Positions 7,099 to 15,054 of a DNA stretch of 64,000 bases are shown here, one piece after another. The DNA lies in assembly GCF_000154285.1 (NCBI RefSeq), contig NZ_DS483477.1, positions 1 to 64,000 on the forward strand, read 5' to 3'. Source of the DNA: Amedibacillus dolichus DSM 3991. Its GTDB lineage: Bacteria > Bacillota_I > Bacilli_A > Erysipelotrichales > Erysipelotrichaceae. How positions within the stretch are numbered: position 1 is the stretch's first letter; the number at the start of each line of letters is the position of its first letter. Made by a program: the position numbers and the translations under genes. The notes below the pieces were generated by a model. It worked only from the letters and a program-made list of their open reading frames with translations. It searched no databases and had not been told where the DNA came from.

Positions 7099-7119
7099 CG
7101 TGCTGACATCTATTGTGTC
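7073..7119 (+). promoter_or_regulatory. Two BcrR operators (GACA-N7-TGTC)
   Basis: GACA-N7-TGTC occurs at 7073-7087 and again at 7105-7119, with centres 32 bp apart, about three helical turns. This is the inverted-repeat form I recall for BcrR binding in E. faecalis. Both sites lie upstream of the bcrA promoter, as expected for an activator. Confidence 0.85.
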
Positions 7120-7140
7120 GGCATTGTGACGGTAGATTTC

Positions 7141-7169
7141 TTGGCTTCTATGCAATACTCGTGGATAAT
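7141..7169 (+). promoter_or_regulatory. Candidate bcrABD promoter
   Basis: TTGGCT (7141-7146), 17 bp, GATAAT (7164-7169) lies 55 bp before bcrA and about 21 bp downstream of the second BcrR operator. The weak boxes fit a promoter that depends on an activator. Confidence 0.55.
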
Positions 7170-7223
7170 AAGATTGTGGTCAGCGAAAACAAGAACAGCA
7201 ACCCACGGAAAGGAGAATCAAAT

Positions 7224-8141
7224 ATGGATTATATCATTGAAACAGAAAATCTTACGAAGCGATACGGAACAGCCACCGTTGTCGATAAGGTAAATCTTCA
7301 TGTGCCAAAGGGCAAAATTTATGGTTTGCTCGGCAGAAACGGAGCAGGCAAAACCACAGCAATGAAAATGATGTTGCAGCTTGCTTTCCCAACGGAGGGA
7401 ACGGTACGCTTGTTTGGCACAAACTATAAGGAAAATATCCATACCCTTTATAGCAAAGTAGGCTCTATTATCGAAACACCGGGATTTTACAGTAATTTAA
7501 CAGGGTATGAGAATTTGCAAATTCTCGCTAAACTGCGAGGGGGAGTATCTAAAAGTGGAGTAGAAAAAGCTCTTGAAGTTGTGGGGCTGCATAAGGAGAA
7601 AAGAAAAGTCTTTTCCGATTATTCCCTCGGAATGAAGCAACGGCTTGGTATTGCCGCCGCCATTATGCACGAGCCGGAGCTTTTAATACTTGACGAACCG
7701 ATTAACGGACTTGACCCCATTGGAATAGTTGAAATACGCTCATTTTTATCTGAACTTAGTCACAATCATGGCATTACCATTTTTATCTCAAGCCATGTTT
7801 TAAGCGAGATTGAACAGATAGCAGATATTATCGGCGTTATGCACGAGGGGCATTTAGTAGAGGAAGTGAATATATCCGAGCTTCACAAAAGGAATCGAAA
7901 ATACATTCAATTTGATTTATCTGACAGTGAGATAGCCGGAAAGATTTTAGAAAACCACTACCACATGACGGATTTTACAGTGCAGGACGGTACGGTGAGA
8001 ATTTATGACTTTAGCCAAAGTGTTGGAGAAATCAATCGAGAATTTGCACGAAATGGACTGCTCGTGACAAGGATAAATGATAGTGAGGAAAACTTAGAGG
8101 ACTACTTTTCTAAACTGATTGGAGGTGGCGGTATTGCTTAA
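7224..8141 (+). CDS. bcrA: BcrA, bacitracin-resistance ABC transporter ATPase
   Basis: The 305-residue ATP-binding subunit powers BcrB, protecting the undecaprenyl pyrophosphate cycle from bacitracin. Walker A is [12 protein letters not shown], the signature SLGMKQRLG, Walker [14 protein letters not shown] and the switch His SSHV. The last 85 or so residues form the C-terminal extension common to BcrA-type ATPases. GGAAAGGAG selects ATG 7224; the longer frame from 7113 runs through the promoter and operator and is not coding. The 3' end overlaps bcrB by 8 bp. Expression should require BcrR and bacitracin. Confidence 0.92.
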   Translation: MDYIIETENLTKRYGTATVVDKVNLHVPKGKIYGLLGRNGAGKTTAMKMMLQLAFPTEGTVRLFGTNYKENIHTLYSKVGSIIETPGFYSNLTGYENLQILAKLRGGVSKSGVEKALEVVGLHKEKRKVFSDYSLGMKQRLGIAAAIMHEPELLILDEPINGLDPIGIVEIRSFLSELSHNHGITIFISSHVLSEIEQIADIIGVMHEGHLVEEVNISELHKRNRKYIQFDLSDSEIAGKILENHYHMTDFTVQDGTVRIYDFSQSVGEINREFARNGLLVTRINDSEENLEDYFSKLIGGGGIA

Positions 8142-8883
8142 TCTTATTTCTTGTGAATTATTAAAACTAAAGCGTTCAAAAATGGTGCTAATTAGTGTGG
8201 CAGGGGTATTATCTACCCCACTTTTGATGTTAATAGAAGCCTTGCAAACACATTTTGATAAGCCGGAGATTATCTTTACCTTGTCTGACATATACAGCGA
8301 CAGTGTACTGTATATCATGCTGCTGGTAAACATTATGATATATGTGGCAATTGCAGCTTACTTGTTTAGCAGAGAGTACACAGAAAGCACCCTCAAAACC
8401 ATATTGCCCATACCCATTTCAAGGACAAAACTATTAATTGGAAAATTTTGCACCCTGCTTCTTTGGATTGTTATGCTAACCCTTGTAACATGGGCAGGTA
8501 TATTTATCGTTTGTGGGCTATATGACGCTGTCTTTACATTGGAGGGATATAGCTTACTAGTGGCAATAGTATGGCTCCCCAAGTTTTTGTTTGGCAGTAT
8601 CCTGATGTTTTTAACAGTTTCTCCTTTTGTGTTTGTTGCTATGAAAACAAAAGGATTTGTCGCCCCGATGATTGGCTCTGCCGTGATTGTCATGGGAAGT
8701 GCCGCACTTTCAAATCAAGAATGGGGAGCGTTGTATCCGTGGACAGCCACCTATTTCTTGGTGCAGGGTAAACTTCAGAGTACCGGCTATCCTACACTGC
8801 TGTCTGTATCTATTATTATTCTTGTATCAGCAGTTGGTTTTCTTATGACCTTTCATCATTTTAAAAAGGAGGATTTGAAATAA
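8134..8883 (+). CDS. bcrB: BcrB, bacitracin-resistance ABC transporter permease
   Basis: The 249-residue membrane subunit of BcrAB has about six hydrophobic segments and the short [20 protein letters not shown] stretch usual in ABC-2 type permeases of this group. GGAGGTGG at 8121-8128 points to a TTG start at 8134 (6-bp spacing); the in-frame TTG at 8119 overlaps that site. Overlaps of 8 bp with bcrA and 1 bp with bcrD indicate coupled translation of all three. Confidence 0.88.
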   Translation: MLNLISCELLKLKRSKMVLISVAGVLSTPLLMLIEALQTHFDKPEIIFTLSDIYSDSVLYIMLLVNIMIYVAIAAYLFSREYTESTLKTILPIPISRTKLLIGKFCTLLLWIVMLTLVTWAGIFIVCGLYDAVFTLEGYSLLVAIVWLPKFLFGSILMFLTVSPFVFVAMKTKGFVAPMIGSAVIVMGSAALSNQEWGALYPWTATYFLVQGKLQSTGYPTLLSVSIIILVSAVGFLMTFHHFKKEDLK

Positions 8884-9710
8884 TGGTACTTGATTTTATA
8901 GAAATTTTAAAAGTTATTTTTCTTGGAATTGTTGAGGGTATTACTGAGTGGCTACCTATCAGCAGCACAGGACATATGATTCTTGTGGACGAATTTATCA
9001 CACTTAATATGAGCGAAGCATTTAAAGAAATGTTTTTTGTTGTTATTCAACTTGGAGCTATACTCGCAGTGGTTGTAATGTTTTGGAACAAGATGTTTCC
9101 CTTTCAATTTAAGAACAAAGCACAGTCAATTGTTAAAAAGGATACTTTCTCGTTGTGGTTCAAGGTTGCGGTAGCTTGTGTACCGTCAGCTATTATGGGG
9201 ATTCTATTTGATGATTATTTGGATGCTTACCTCCAAACCCCCATTGTGATTTCAATCATGTTAATCTTTTATGGTTTGTTATTCATTCTCATAGAAAATT
9301 GGAATAAAAAGCGTACTCCTACTACTATGGCACTTTCTGACATCAGCTATAAAACAGCAATCTTGATAGGGGCATTTCAAGTGTTATCACTTATACCCGG
9401 CACATCACGGTCGGGAGCAACGATTATAGGTGCTTTACTCATAGGAGTTTCACGAGTGGCAGCAGCAGAGTTTACTTTTTTCCTCGCAGTACCTACTATG
9501 CTTGGAGCAAGTGCTTTTAAGCTGTTAAAATTCGGGTTTGAATTTACAAGTGCAGAACTGCTCGCTCTTGTTCTCGGTATGGCTGTGGCATTTGCGGTAT
9601 CTGTCTTAGTAATTAAATTCCTAATGAACTTTATCAAAAAACATGATTTTAAGGTGTTTGGTTGGTATCGAATTGTGCTTGGTATACTTGTTGTACTTAT
9701 AAAATCTTAA
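8883..9710 (+). CDS. bcrD: BcrD/UppP, undecaprenyl pyrophosphate phosphatase
   Basis: The 275-residue integral membrane enzyme removes the terminal phosphate of undecaprenyl pyrophosphate, the bacitracin target, recycling lipid carrier and lowering the drug's binding partner. The family motifs are present: [17 protein letters not shown] near residue 15 and [19 protein letters not shown] near 165. About eight transmembrane segments are visible, and the length matches BacA/UppP proteins. It is the last gene of the bcr operon (TAATG overlap with bcrB) and is followed by a strong terminator. The chromosomal uppP presumably lies elsewhere. Confidence 0.93.
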   Translation: MVLDFIEILKVIFLGIVEGITEWLPISSTGHMILVDEFITLNMSEAFKEMFFVVIQLGAILAVVVMFWNKMFPFQFKNKAQSIVKKDTFSLWFKVAVACVPSAIMGILFDDYLDAYLQTPIVISIMLIFYGLLFILIENWNKKRTPTTMALSDISYKTAILIGAFQVLSLIPGTSRSGATIIGALLIGVSRVAAAEFTFFLAVPTMLGASAFKLLKFGFEFTSAELLALVLGMAVAFAVSVLVIKFLMNFIKKHDFKVFGWYRIVLGILVVLIKS

Positions 9711-9735
9711 TAATGCGTTTTCTTTGTGCGCGAAT

Positions 9736-9775
9736 AAAAATGCCAGCTGGTCCTTAAGATCAGCTGGCATTTTTG
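9736..9775 (+). terminator. Intrinsic terminator of the bcr operon
   Basis: AAAAATGCCAGCTG (9736-9749) pairs perfectly with CAGCTGGCATTTTT (9761-9774). It is symmetrical and could work in both directions. Confidence 0.9.
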
Positions 9776-9877
9776 TTTCTGGGGATGGAAAACAACCCAG
9801 AGATTCTCGTTGTCGATCTCCTCCTGATTTTAGTTTGCATGGTGAATTTTGCAAATTGAATCTACAGGAGGTTAATA

Positions 9878-10348
9878 ATGGGATTTAATTATGGATATGA
9901 GAAAAAGAAGTTTGATAGTAGATGGAAGCGTTTAGAAGTTGAGTATTGTGATGCAGGGATGAGCGAAGAACAGATTGCTGCCATGAAAGAATATGACTGG
10001 GCATGGTTTTGCAGTCAAAGGGTTTTTCAAAACCATGCGCAACCAATACCTTGTGAACAATATGATGAAGTATGTGGTCAATCACAGCTGTTCCGAAAGT
10101 TTGCATCGTTATCTTATCAATGGGATGTTGATAAGATTGATCAAACGCGATATGGATGGTTGGCTTCGGTGGAAAACGAACAACTACTGTTGAGATTGAA
10201 GAAGCTGTCGAAGAAAGATTTGGAGCTATTGACATTACTTTTTGTGGATGGTTATCGTCAAATTGATGTAGCACGTCTTTGGCATTGTTCCAGAAGTGCT
10301 GTTGCACAAAGATTTAAAAAAATAAAAAAATTTTTGAATAACACTTAA
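9878..10348 (+). CDS. Sigma-70 region 4-like transcription factor of the element
   Basis: The 156-residue protein has a C-terminal helix-turn-helix (about residues 105-153) with LSKKDLELLTLLFVDGYRQI and DVARLWHCSRSAVAQRFKKI. This is a sigma region 4-type arrangement found in small sigma-like regulators beside the excisionase/integrase modules of clostridial integrative elements. ACAGGAGG precedes the ATG. It likely controls element excision or transfer genes. It is followed by a 476-bp structured intergenic region before the excisionase gene. Confidence 0.75.
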   Translation: MGFNYGYEKKKFDSRWKRLEVEYCDAGMSEEQIAAMKEYDWAWFCSQRVFQNHAQPIPCEQYDEVCGQSQLFRKFASLSYQWDVDKIDQTRYGWLASVENEQLLLRLKKLSKKDLELLTLLFVDGYRQIDVARLWHCSRSAVAQRFKKIKKFLNNT

Positions 10349-10824
10349 CAAATGAAGCGTATCAGTGCCTACCCATTGAGGGAAGAACATTCTCCCAATG
10401 TGGAGCTTGACAATTTCATAGACGGCATTTCCGGTACATAACCTATGTACGAGCGAATCAGGCACGCCGCGAAGATGGACAGCCCCAGGAGGTGATGAAT
10501 AGGACTGTTCCGAGCGATCCACGTCAGCCTGATACCCGAAAGTGGCATTTCAGGGCGCGATGACTGCATAGGGGTTAAAGATACTTCCTCACGGCCTCCT
10601 AAAGACTTGGGGGGAACTCTGCGGCGCACGAGTAAAACGACGCTGTGGAGTTATGACAGCCGCGCCAGCGGAGACCGGAATGTCCCCATCGCCAGGGGTG
10701 CGTGGCAAATGTGGCGAGTAAATTTTTCAAAGTCAGATACCATGCGCTGGCAGCTTCGGTTGCCAGCGCATTCATGTGATTTTGAAAGCAACAACCACAT
10801 CTTTGACAGAAAGGGGGACCACCT
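10349..10824 (+). other. 476-bp intergenic region with candidate structured RNA
   Basis: This gap between the sigma-like gene and the excisionase is far longer than usual. It holds GTACATA/TATGTAC (10434-10450), a 12-bp stem with three G-T pairs (10615-10626 with 10641-10652), and a 13-bp stem capped by cUUCGg (10740s-10773, core ATGCGCTGGCA/TGCCAGCGCAT at 10742-10752 and 10761-10771). G-T pairs and a UUCG tetraloop suggest it acts as RNA, perhaps controlling the excisionase and integrase. Confidence 0.55.
10352..10441 (+). CDS. Possible 29-residue small protein
   Basis: An ATG at 10352 opens a frame to the TAA at 10439, encoding MKRISAYPLREEHSPNVEL and then DNFIDGISGT. Composition looks protein-like, but the ribosome site is weak and I recognise no family. 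It may be a small protein, a leader or the remnant of a longer gene. Confidence 0.3.
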   Translation: MKRISAYPLREEHSPNVELDNFIDGISGT

Positions 10825-11055
10825 ATGGAAAAATTGATTTCGCGGAAAGAGGCTGCCAAATTACTGGGGATTAGCATTGCCACTTTGGATGCAGCTCGAA
10901 ACAGTGGGCTAATTTCCTATGTTCAGTATGTGCAAAATGGTTGCGTGTACTTTACAGATGCTGGCCTTCAGGAGTATATCGCAAAATGCACCCATCGTGC
11001 AAAGCCAGTGGAAAAAAGCGCTACATACCGCAAGCTGCGAAGTGTCCGAGCTTGA
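10825..11055 (+). CDS. Excisionase-like helix-turn-helix protein
   Basis: The 76-residue basic protein starts MEKLISRKEAAKLLGISIAT after AAAGGGGG and continues LDAARNSGLISYVQYVQNG, the winged-helix plan of excisionases and MerR-like HTH_17 proteins. It lies 84 bp upstream of the first integrase, the usual position for xis in Tn916-type elements. It should bind near the element ends and steer the integrase toward excision. Family is inferred from size, fold pattern and position. Confidence 0.75.
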   Translation: MEKLISRKEAAKLLGISIATLDAARNSGLISYVQYVQNGCVYFTDAGLQEYIAKCTHRAKPVEKSATYRKLRSVRA

Positions 11056-11139
11056 GCTGTTCCGTATCCTTGCTGGAACCTAATATGTCTGATAAAACAA
11101 AGGTACAGCGCTGGACATTATTCTTAGGAGGTGACGGAA

Positions 11140-12351
11140 TTGGCAAAAAGAAAAAGGGCAATTCCTCAATATGGTACGGTCGTGCTTAACGGCATTGAAT
11201 ATTATAGAACCAGAGTCGAAGATTCGGATGGAAACAGAGTGGCGCTTTATGCAAAGACGCCCGAAAAGCTTTATGACAAGGAACTGGAGGCGTTAGAGCA
11301 GATTGACAGTACTACGTTTCGTCGAAGATCGCCTACGGTTGCTGAGTACTGTGAGAAGTGGCTGCTGATGCAGTCCGTCCATGTTCGGGCCACCACCTTG
11401 ACAGATTATACCTCTAAGGTGCGGCGGCACATTATTGGAGGGCTGGGAGACAAGAGAATGGCTGATGTATCCCTGGATGACATCCAACTTGCCCTCGTAC
11501 CTGTTTCCAAGAAGTCGGCTTCGGTTTATAAGTCTGTGGTGATTCTCTGCAAGTCCATTTTCCGGGCGGCCAAGGAGAGCCATGTGATTGACGAGGACCC
11601 GACCATATACCTGGATGCAAAGGGAGGAGTTCCCCAGGAAGAAAGACAGGCATTGACGGATGAACAGGTTGAGCGGCTTTTGGACACGATCCGGGATTTG
11701 CCGCCCTATGTATTTGTGATGATCGGTTTATATGCCGGTCTGCGCCGGGAAGAAATCCTGGCGCTGCAATGGGATTCTGTGTATCTGGATGCAGAGGCTC
11801 CGTACTTAACGGTACGGCGGGCATGGCACACAGAACATAACAGGCCGGTCATTCTTACCGAGCTAAAGACCAAAGCGGCACAAAGAAACATTCCTCTCCC
11901 GGTCTGTCTGGTTGAATGTCTGAAAGATGCAAAGAAAAAATCCACTTCGGATTATGTGATTGCCAATCGGGACGGTGATCCGCTATCCTATACACAGTTT
12001 AAGCGGCTGTGGCAGTATATTGTGACGCGGACTGCAAAGCCGAGAATGGCCAGAAAACTTGTGGACGGAAAGTATGTAAAATATATGCTTTACCCGAAAC
12101 TTGGAGAAAAAGCCAGGAATAACGGCCATGTGGTATATAGCCTGGATTTTGAAGTGACACCGCATCAGCTGCGGCACACCTACATCACCAATCTGATTCA
12201 TTCTTCGGTGGACCCCAAAACGGTACAATATTTGGCGGGCCATGAAAGCAGCAAAATCACGATGGACATTTACGCAAAGGTCAAATACAACAGGCCGGAT
12301 GATCTTGTCAAAGCAATGGGCTGTGCCTTTGACTTATGGGACGCTGTGTAA
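11140..12351 (+). CDS. Tyrosine recombinase (integrase), first of a tandem pair
   Basis: The 403-residue site-specific recombinase integrates and excises the element. An arm-binding N-terminus (AKRKRAIPQYGTV, YYRTRV) and a core-binding SAM-like domain (about 70-165) precede the catalytic domain, which has GLYAGLRREEI (Arg), TPHQLRHTYIT (His-x-x-Arg), LAGHESSK (His) and MDIYAKV (Tyr). All catalytic residues are present. AGGAGGT at 11126-11132 selects a TTG start at 11140; the GTG at 11131 lies within the ribosome site. A terminator follows, and a paralogue of identical length lies downstream. Confidence 0.9.
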   Translation: MAKRKRAIPQYGTVVLNGIEYYRTRVEDSDGNRVALYAKTPEKLYDKELEALEQIDSTTFRRRSPTVAEYCEKWLLMQSVHVRATTLTDYTSKVRRHIIGGLGDKRMADVSLDDIQLALVPVSKKSASVYKSVVILCKSIFRAAKESHVIDEDPTIYLDAKGGVPQEERQALTDEQVERLLDTIRDLPPYVFVMIGLYAGLRREEILALQWDSVYLDAEAPYLTVRRAWHTEHNRPVILTELKTKAAQRNIPLPVCLVECLKDAKKKSTSDYVIANRDGDPLSYTQFKRLWQYIVTRTAKPRMARKLVDGKYVKYMLYPKLGEKARNNGHVVYSLDFEVTPHQLRHTYITNLIHSSVDPKTVQYLAGHESSKITMDIYAKVKYNRPDDLVKAMGCAFDLWDAV

Positions 12352-12377
12352 GTTCCGAACAATTCAGAAAATGAAGT

Positions 12378-12411
12378 AAGAGCGAGACAAGGATGTCTCG
12401 CTCTTAGTTTT
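12378..12411 (+). terminator. Intrinsic terminator between the two integrases
   Basis: AAGAGCGAGACA (12378-12389) and TGTCTCGCTCTT (12394-12405) form a perfect 12-bp stem with a 4-base loop, followed by AGTTTTT. The second integrase therefore needs its own promoter or readthrough. Confidence 0.85.
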
Positions 12412-12496
12412 TCCTTGGCCGTATCTTTGATTCAATTTGAAATCTCTGATAAAAAGGAGGTGTAGATACATCACCACGCGAGAAAGGAAATTAATT

Positions 12497-13708
12497 ATGG
12501 CAAAGAAGAAAAAAAACATACCTCAATATGGAACCGTCACACGAAAGGGTGTCCTGTATTACAGAACCCGGATTCTGGACGCAGACGGCAAGCAGGTGAG
12601 CTTGTATGGGACTACCTGCGAGGAACTGTACGATAAAGAGCAGGAGGCGAGACGCCAGGTAGCGGAGATCATCTTCCACCGGGAGCATCCTACTGTGGCC
12701 GAGTATTGTGAGAAGTGGCTGTTGATGCAATCCGCAAAAGTGTCGCCGGCTACACTGAAGGGCTACGCCTCCAATATGAAGAACTACATTATCAAGCCTT
12801 TGGGAGATATGTATATGGAGGAAGTAACAGCGGATGATATTCGTCTGGCGCTGATCCCATTGTCCAATAAGTCCGAGAGCCTGCACAATACGGTGAATAT
12901 GCTCCTCAAGTGCATTTTTTACTCGGCAGAGCGGAGCCAGTTGCTGGAATACAATCCGTGTGAGGGGATTTCGGCAAAAGGAGGGAAACCGACCCAAAAG
13001 AAAGATTCGCTGACAGACCAGCAGGTGGAAGTGCTGCTGGAAACCGTCAAAGGACTTCCGCCGTATCTGTTTACCATGATCGGCTTATATGCCGGTCTGC
13101 GCCGAGAAGAAGCTCTCGCCTTGCAATGGGATTGTGTGTTCCTCGATGCACCCACTCCATATATCTCTGTGCGGCGCGCATGGCGATCAGAGCATAACAG
13201 ACCGGTTATCTCTACAACGCTTAAGACGAAAGCAGCAAGAAGGGATATTCCCATTCCCAAATGCCTTGTGAATTGTCTGCGGGAAGCCAAGGCTGCCTCC
13301 AAATCGGAATATGTGATTGCCGATAGTGAGGGACAGCCCTTGTCATATTCGCAGTTCAAACGTGTCTGGCAGTACATCGTTGTTCGGTCTACCAAGGAGC
13401 GTACCTATTATAAGTATGTGAACGGACAGAGCATCAAGTACACTGTTCAGCCGAGTCTGGGAGGACATCAGAAAAACAATCCCAACATTGTGTATAGCCT
13501 GGACTTCGATGTGACACCGCACCTGCTGCGGCATACCTACATCACCAATCTTCTGTATGCAGGTGTTGACCCCAAGACGGTCCAGTACCTTGCCGGACAT
13601 GAGAACAGCAAGACAACTATGGACATCTATGCAAGAGTAAAGTATAATAAACCAGAACAGCTATTCGATGTAGTAAATTCTGCATTTCATCAAGCTGTTC
13701 CCTCGTAA
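12497..13708 (+). CDS. Tyrosine recombinase (integrase), second of a tandem pair
   Basis: Also 403 residues, colinear with the first integrase and by eye more than half identical. It shares IPQYGTV, PTVAEYCEKWLLMQS and all catalytic motifs: GLYAGLRREEA, TPHLLRHTYIT, LAGHENSK and MDIYARV. The ATG at 12497 follows GAAAGGAA. A stronger AAGGAGGT at about 12453-12460 has no usual start codon at the right distance, possibly an ancestral start lost by mutation. An 8-bp inverted repeat GAACAGCT/AGCTGTTC spans its last codons, a possible recombinase site. Whether both integrases act in one reaction or one belongs to a second element is open. Confidence 0.88.
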   Translation: MAKKKKNIPQYGTVTRKGVLYYRTRILDADGKQVSLYGTTCEELYDKEQEARRQVAEIIFHREHPTVAEYCEKWLLMQSAKVSPATLKGYASNMKNYIIKPLGDMYMEEVTADDIRLALIPLSNKSESLHNTVNMLLKCIFYSAERSQLLEYNPCEGISAKGGKPTQKKDSLTDQQVEVLLETVKGLPPYLFTMIGLYAGLRREEALALQWDCVFLDAPTPYISVRRAWRSEHNRPVISTTLKTKAARRDIPIPKCLVNCLREAKAASKSEYVIADSEGQPLSYSQFKRVWQYIVVRSTKERTYYKYVNGQSIKYTVQPSLGGHQKNNPNIVYSLDFDVTPHLLRHTYITNLLYAGVDPKTVQYLAGHENSKTTMDIYARVKYNKPEQLFDVVNSAFHQAVPS

Positions 13709-14007
13709 AAGTGGCCTGTTTTTTGGGTTAAGGAATAGGACAACCGAGGGGTCGAGGCTCAAAAAAGCCCGGAATATCAAGGAAAATCATCGCTCAGACG
13801 ATTGAAATACGGTCTTAAGGCTGCACGTCGTGCACCACAGTTCTCTAAACGTTAGTAAATTGTTTGAGGAAAACATTCGAAAAGCCCCATTTTATGGGGT
13901 TTTTCTTTTTTTTATTTTGTCTAAAAAACCCTCATAAAGCTGCAATATGGTAACAAATAAAGCAACTTCGCCTCTCACCAAAAATGTGGTGCAAAACTGT
14001 GGTCTAA
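13709..14007 (+). other. Non-coding right flank of the integrases
   Basis: No gene is visible. It contains several short palindromes (for example TGCAC/GTGCA near 13830) and an intrinsic terminator. The right end of the mobile element should lie here or in the adjoining repeat region, but no att core could be defined without the left end. Confidence 0.5.
13881..13906 (+). terminator. Intrinsic terminator downstream of the integrases
   Basis: CCCCAT (13885-13890), loop TTT, ATGGGG (13894-13899), with A and T tracts on either side and TTTTTC following. Confidence 0.75.
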
Positions 14008-14118
14008 GCTGCTTTATTTAGAGAATTGTGGAGATAGACTGTGGTGTGAGACTGTGGTGCGAGAATGTGGAGAGAGAATGTGGTGCGAGAATGTGGAGAG
14101 AGATTTGCTGCTTTATTT
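14008..14118. repeat. 13-bp tandem repeat array bounded by direct repeats
   Basis: About six or seven imperfect 13-bp units of the form GAGAATGTGG(A/T)G(A/C) run from 14021 to 14105. GCTGCTTTATTT occurs exactly at both borders (14008-14019 and 14107-14118). Units alternate between GTGGAGA and GTGGTGC endings, giving a 26-bp higher-order period. It lies between the integrases and a truncated integrase. Confidence 0.8.
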
Positions 14119-14125
14119 TTTCCAT

Positions 14126-14595
14126 CTAGCACTTAACCGATGCTGGAACATACATTTTGTTCACTGCTTCTATCAATGTATCGACATCTAAATGCGTATA
14201 TACACGCTCTGTAAGTGACATAGCCCCTCTGTGTCCGACGATCAATTTAATTGATGTTTGGTCTACTTTTGCTTCAGCAAGAAGCGAAATGCAAGTGTGT
14301 CTCGTGCAATGTGGAGTGTAACGTTGCATTCCATATGGTTCCATTAATGGAAACCAATAAGCATCAATATAATTTCTATACTTGAATGGTTGCATGCTAG
14401 GCATACAAATTAAAGTTTCTGCTTGTGAATATTCGTACCAGTTTTTGAAAAATGGCAAGATACAATCAGCAATAGGAACTCTACGAACACCACTATCTGT
14501 TTTACTTTTGGTTATATCAAAGTATTGTTCCTCTAGATTGACATTCTTCTTTTCTAATTTTAATAGTTCTCCAATTCTTACTCCTGTATAAATTA
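14126..14595 (-). pseudogene. Truncated tyrosine integrase (catalytic domain only)
   Basis: Read on the minus strand from the IS3 border, the frame encodes YTGVRIGELLKLEKKNV, then KTDSGVRRVPI, HCTRHTCISLL, IVGHRG and ERVYTH before the stop at 14126. It is thus the catalytic domain of a phage-type integrase with Arg, Lys, His-x-x-Arg, His and Tyr all present. The N-terminal DNA-binding half is missing because the IS3 element begins at 14596. A short internal ATG at 14458 could start only a smaller piece. It is a relic of an older integrated element, unrelated in detail to the two integrases upstream. Confidence 0.85.
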
Positions 14596-14695
14596 TGATG
14601 CTAGAATAAAAACCGTATCAGTTAAATGTGAGAGTTAAAGCATCTTATGGTATACTGTCATAAATTATTAACACAGAAAGAAGAGGAATTTAATT

Positions 14696-14986
14696 ATGGC
14701 TAAACCTACATTTACAGATGAATTTAAACAAGGAGTTGTTCAGTATGTACTTGATCATCCTGATGAATCTAAACTTTCTATTGCTAAACGTTTTGACATT
14801 GCTGACAGTACTGTTCATAAATGGGTGAAAGATGCTGATAAAAATAATGGTACTATTGTTTCCAGAGGTTCTGGTAATTTCTCTAGTGATGAAGCTAAAG
14901 AAATTGCTCGTTTGCGTAAGGAGCTTAAAGATACACAGGATGCGCTTGATGTCTTAAAAAAGGCTATTGGCATACTGGGAAAATAA
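14696..14986 (+). CDS. IS3-family transposase OrfA
   Basis: The 96-residue protein has an N-terminal helix-turn-helix (KPTFTDEFKQGVVQYVLDHP, then LSIAKRFDIADSTVHKWVKD) that binds the terminal repeats. A C-terminal leucine-zipper-like helix follows (EIARLRKELKDTQDALDVLK). GAAGAGGA precedes the ATG. A AAA AAG at 14956-14962, in frame, is a canonical -1 slippery heptamer that would join OrfA to OrfB and make the active transposase. Confidence 0.92.
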   Translation: MAKPTFTDEFKQGVVQYVLDHPDESKLSIAKRFDIADSTVHKWVKDADKNNGTIVSRGSGNFSSDEAKEIARLRKELKDTQDALDVLKKAIGILGK

Positions 14987-15054
14987 CGAAACAGGAACTT
15001 TATTATCAAATCAAAATAAAAAAGCAGAATGATAATAATGCTTCGATTTCCGGT

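Noticed and set aside
7113-7223. N-terminal extension of bcrA
   Set aside because: The in-frame extension runs over the promoter and operator; AAGGAG marks the ATG at 7224.
10607-10837. Plus-strand ORF of 76 codons before xis
   Set aside because: Has no good ribosome site, covers the structured region and overlaps the xis start; composition looks non-coding.
11432-11824. Reverse-strand ORF opposite the first integrase
   Set aside because: Pro/His-rich shadow of a GC-biased gene; no independent signals.
14008-14118. Possible CRISPR array
   Set aside because: Units are 13 bp and adjoin without spacers; no cas genes are in the window.
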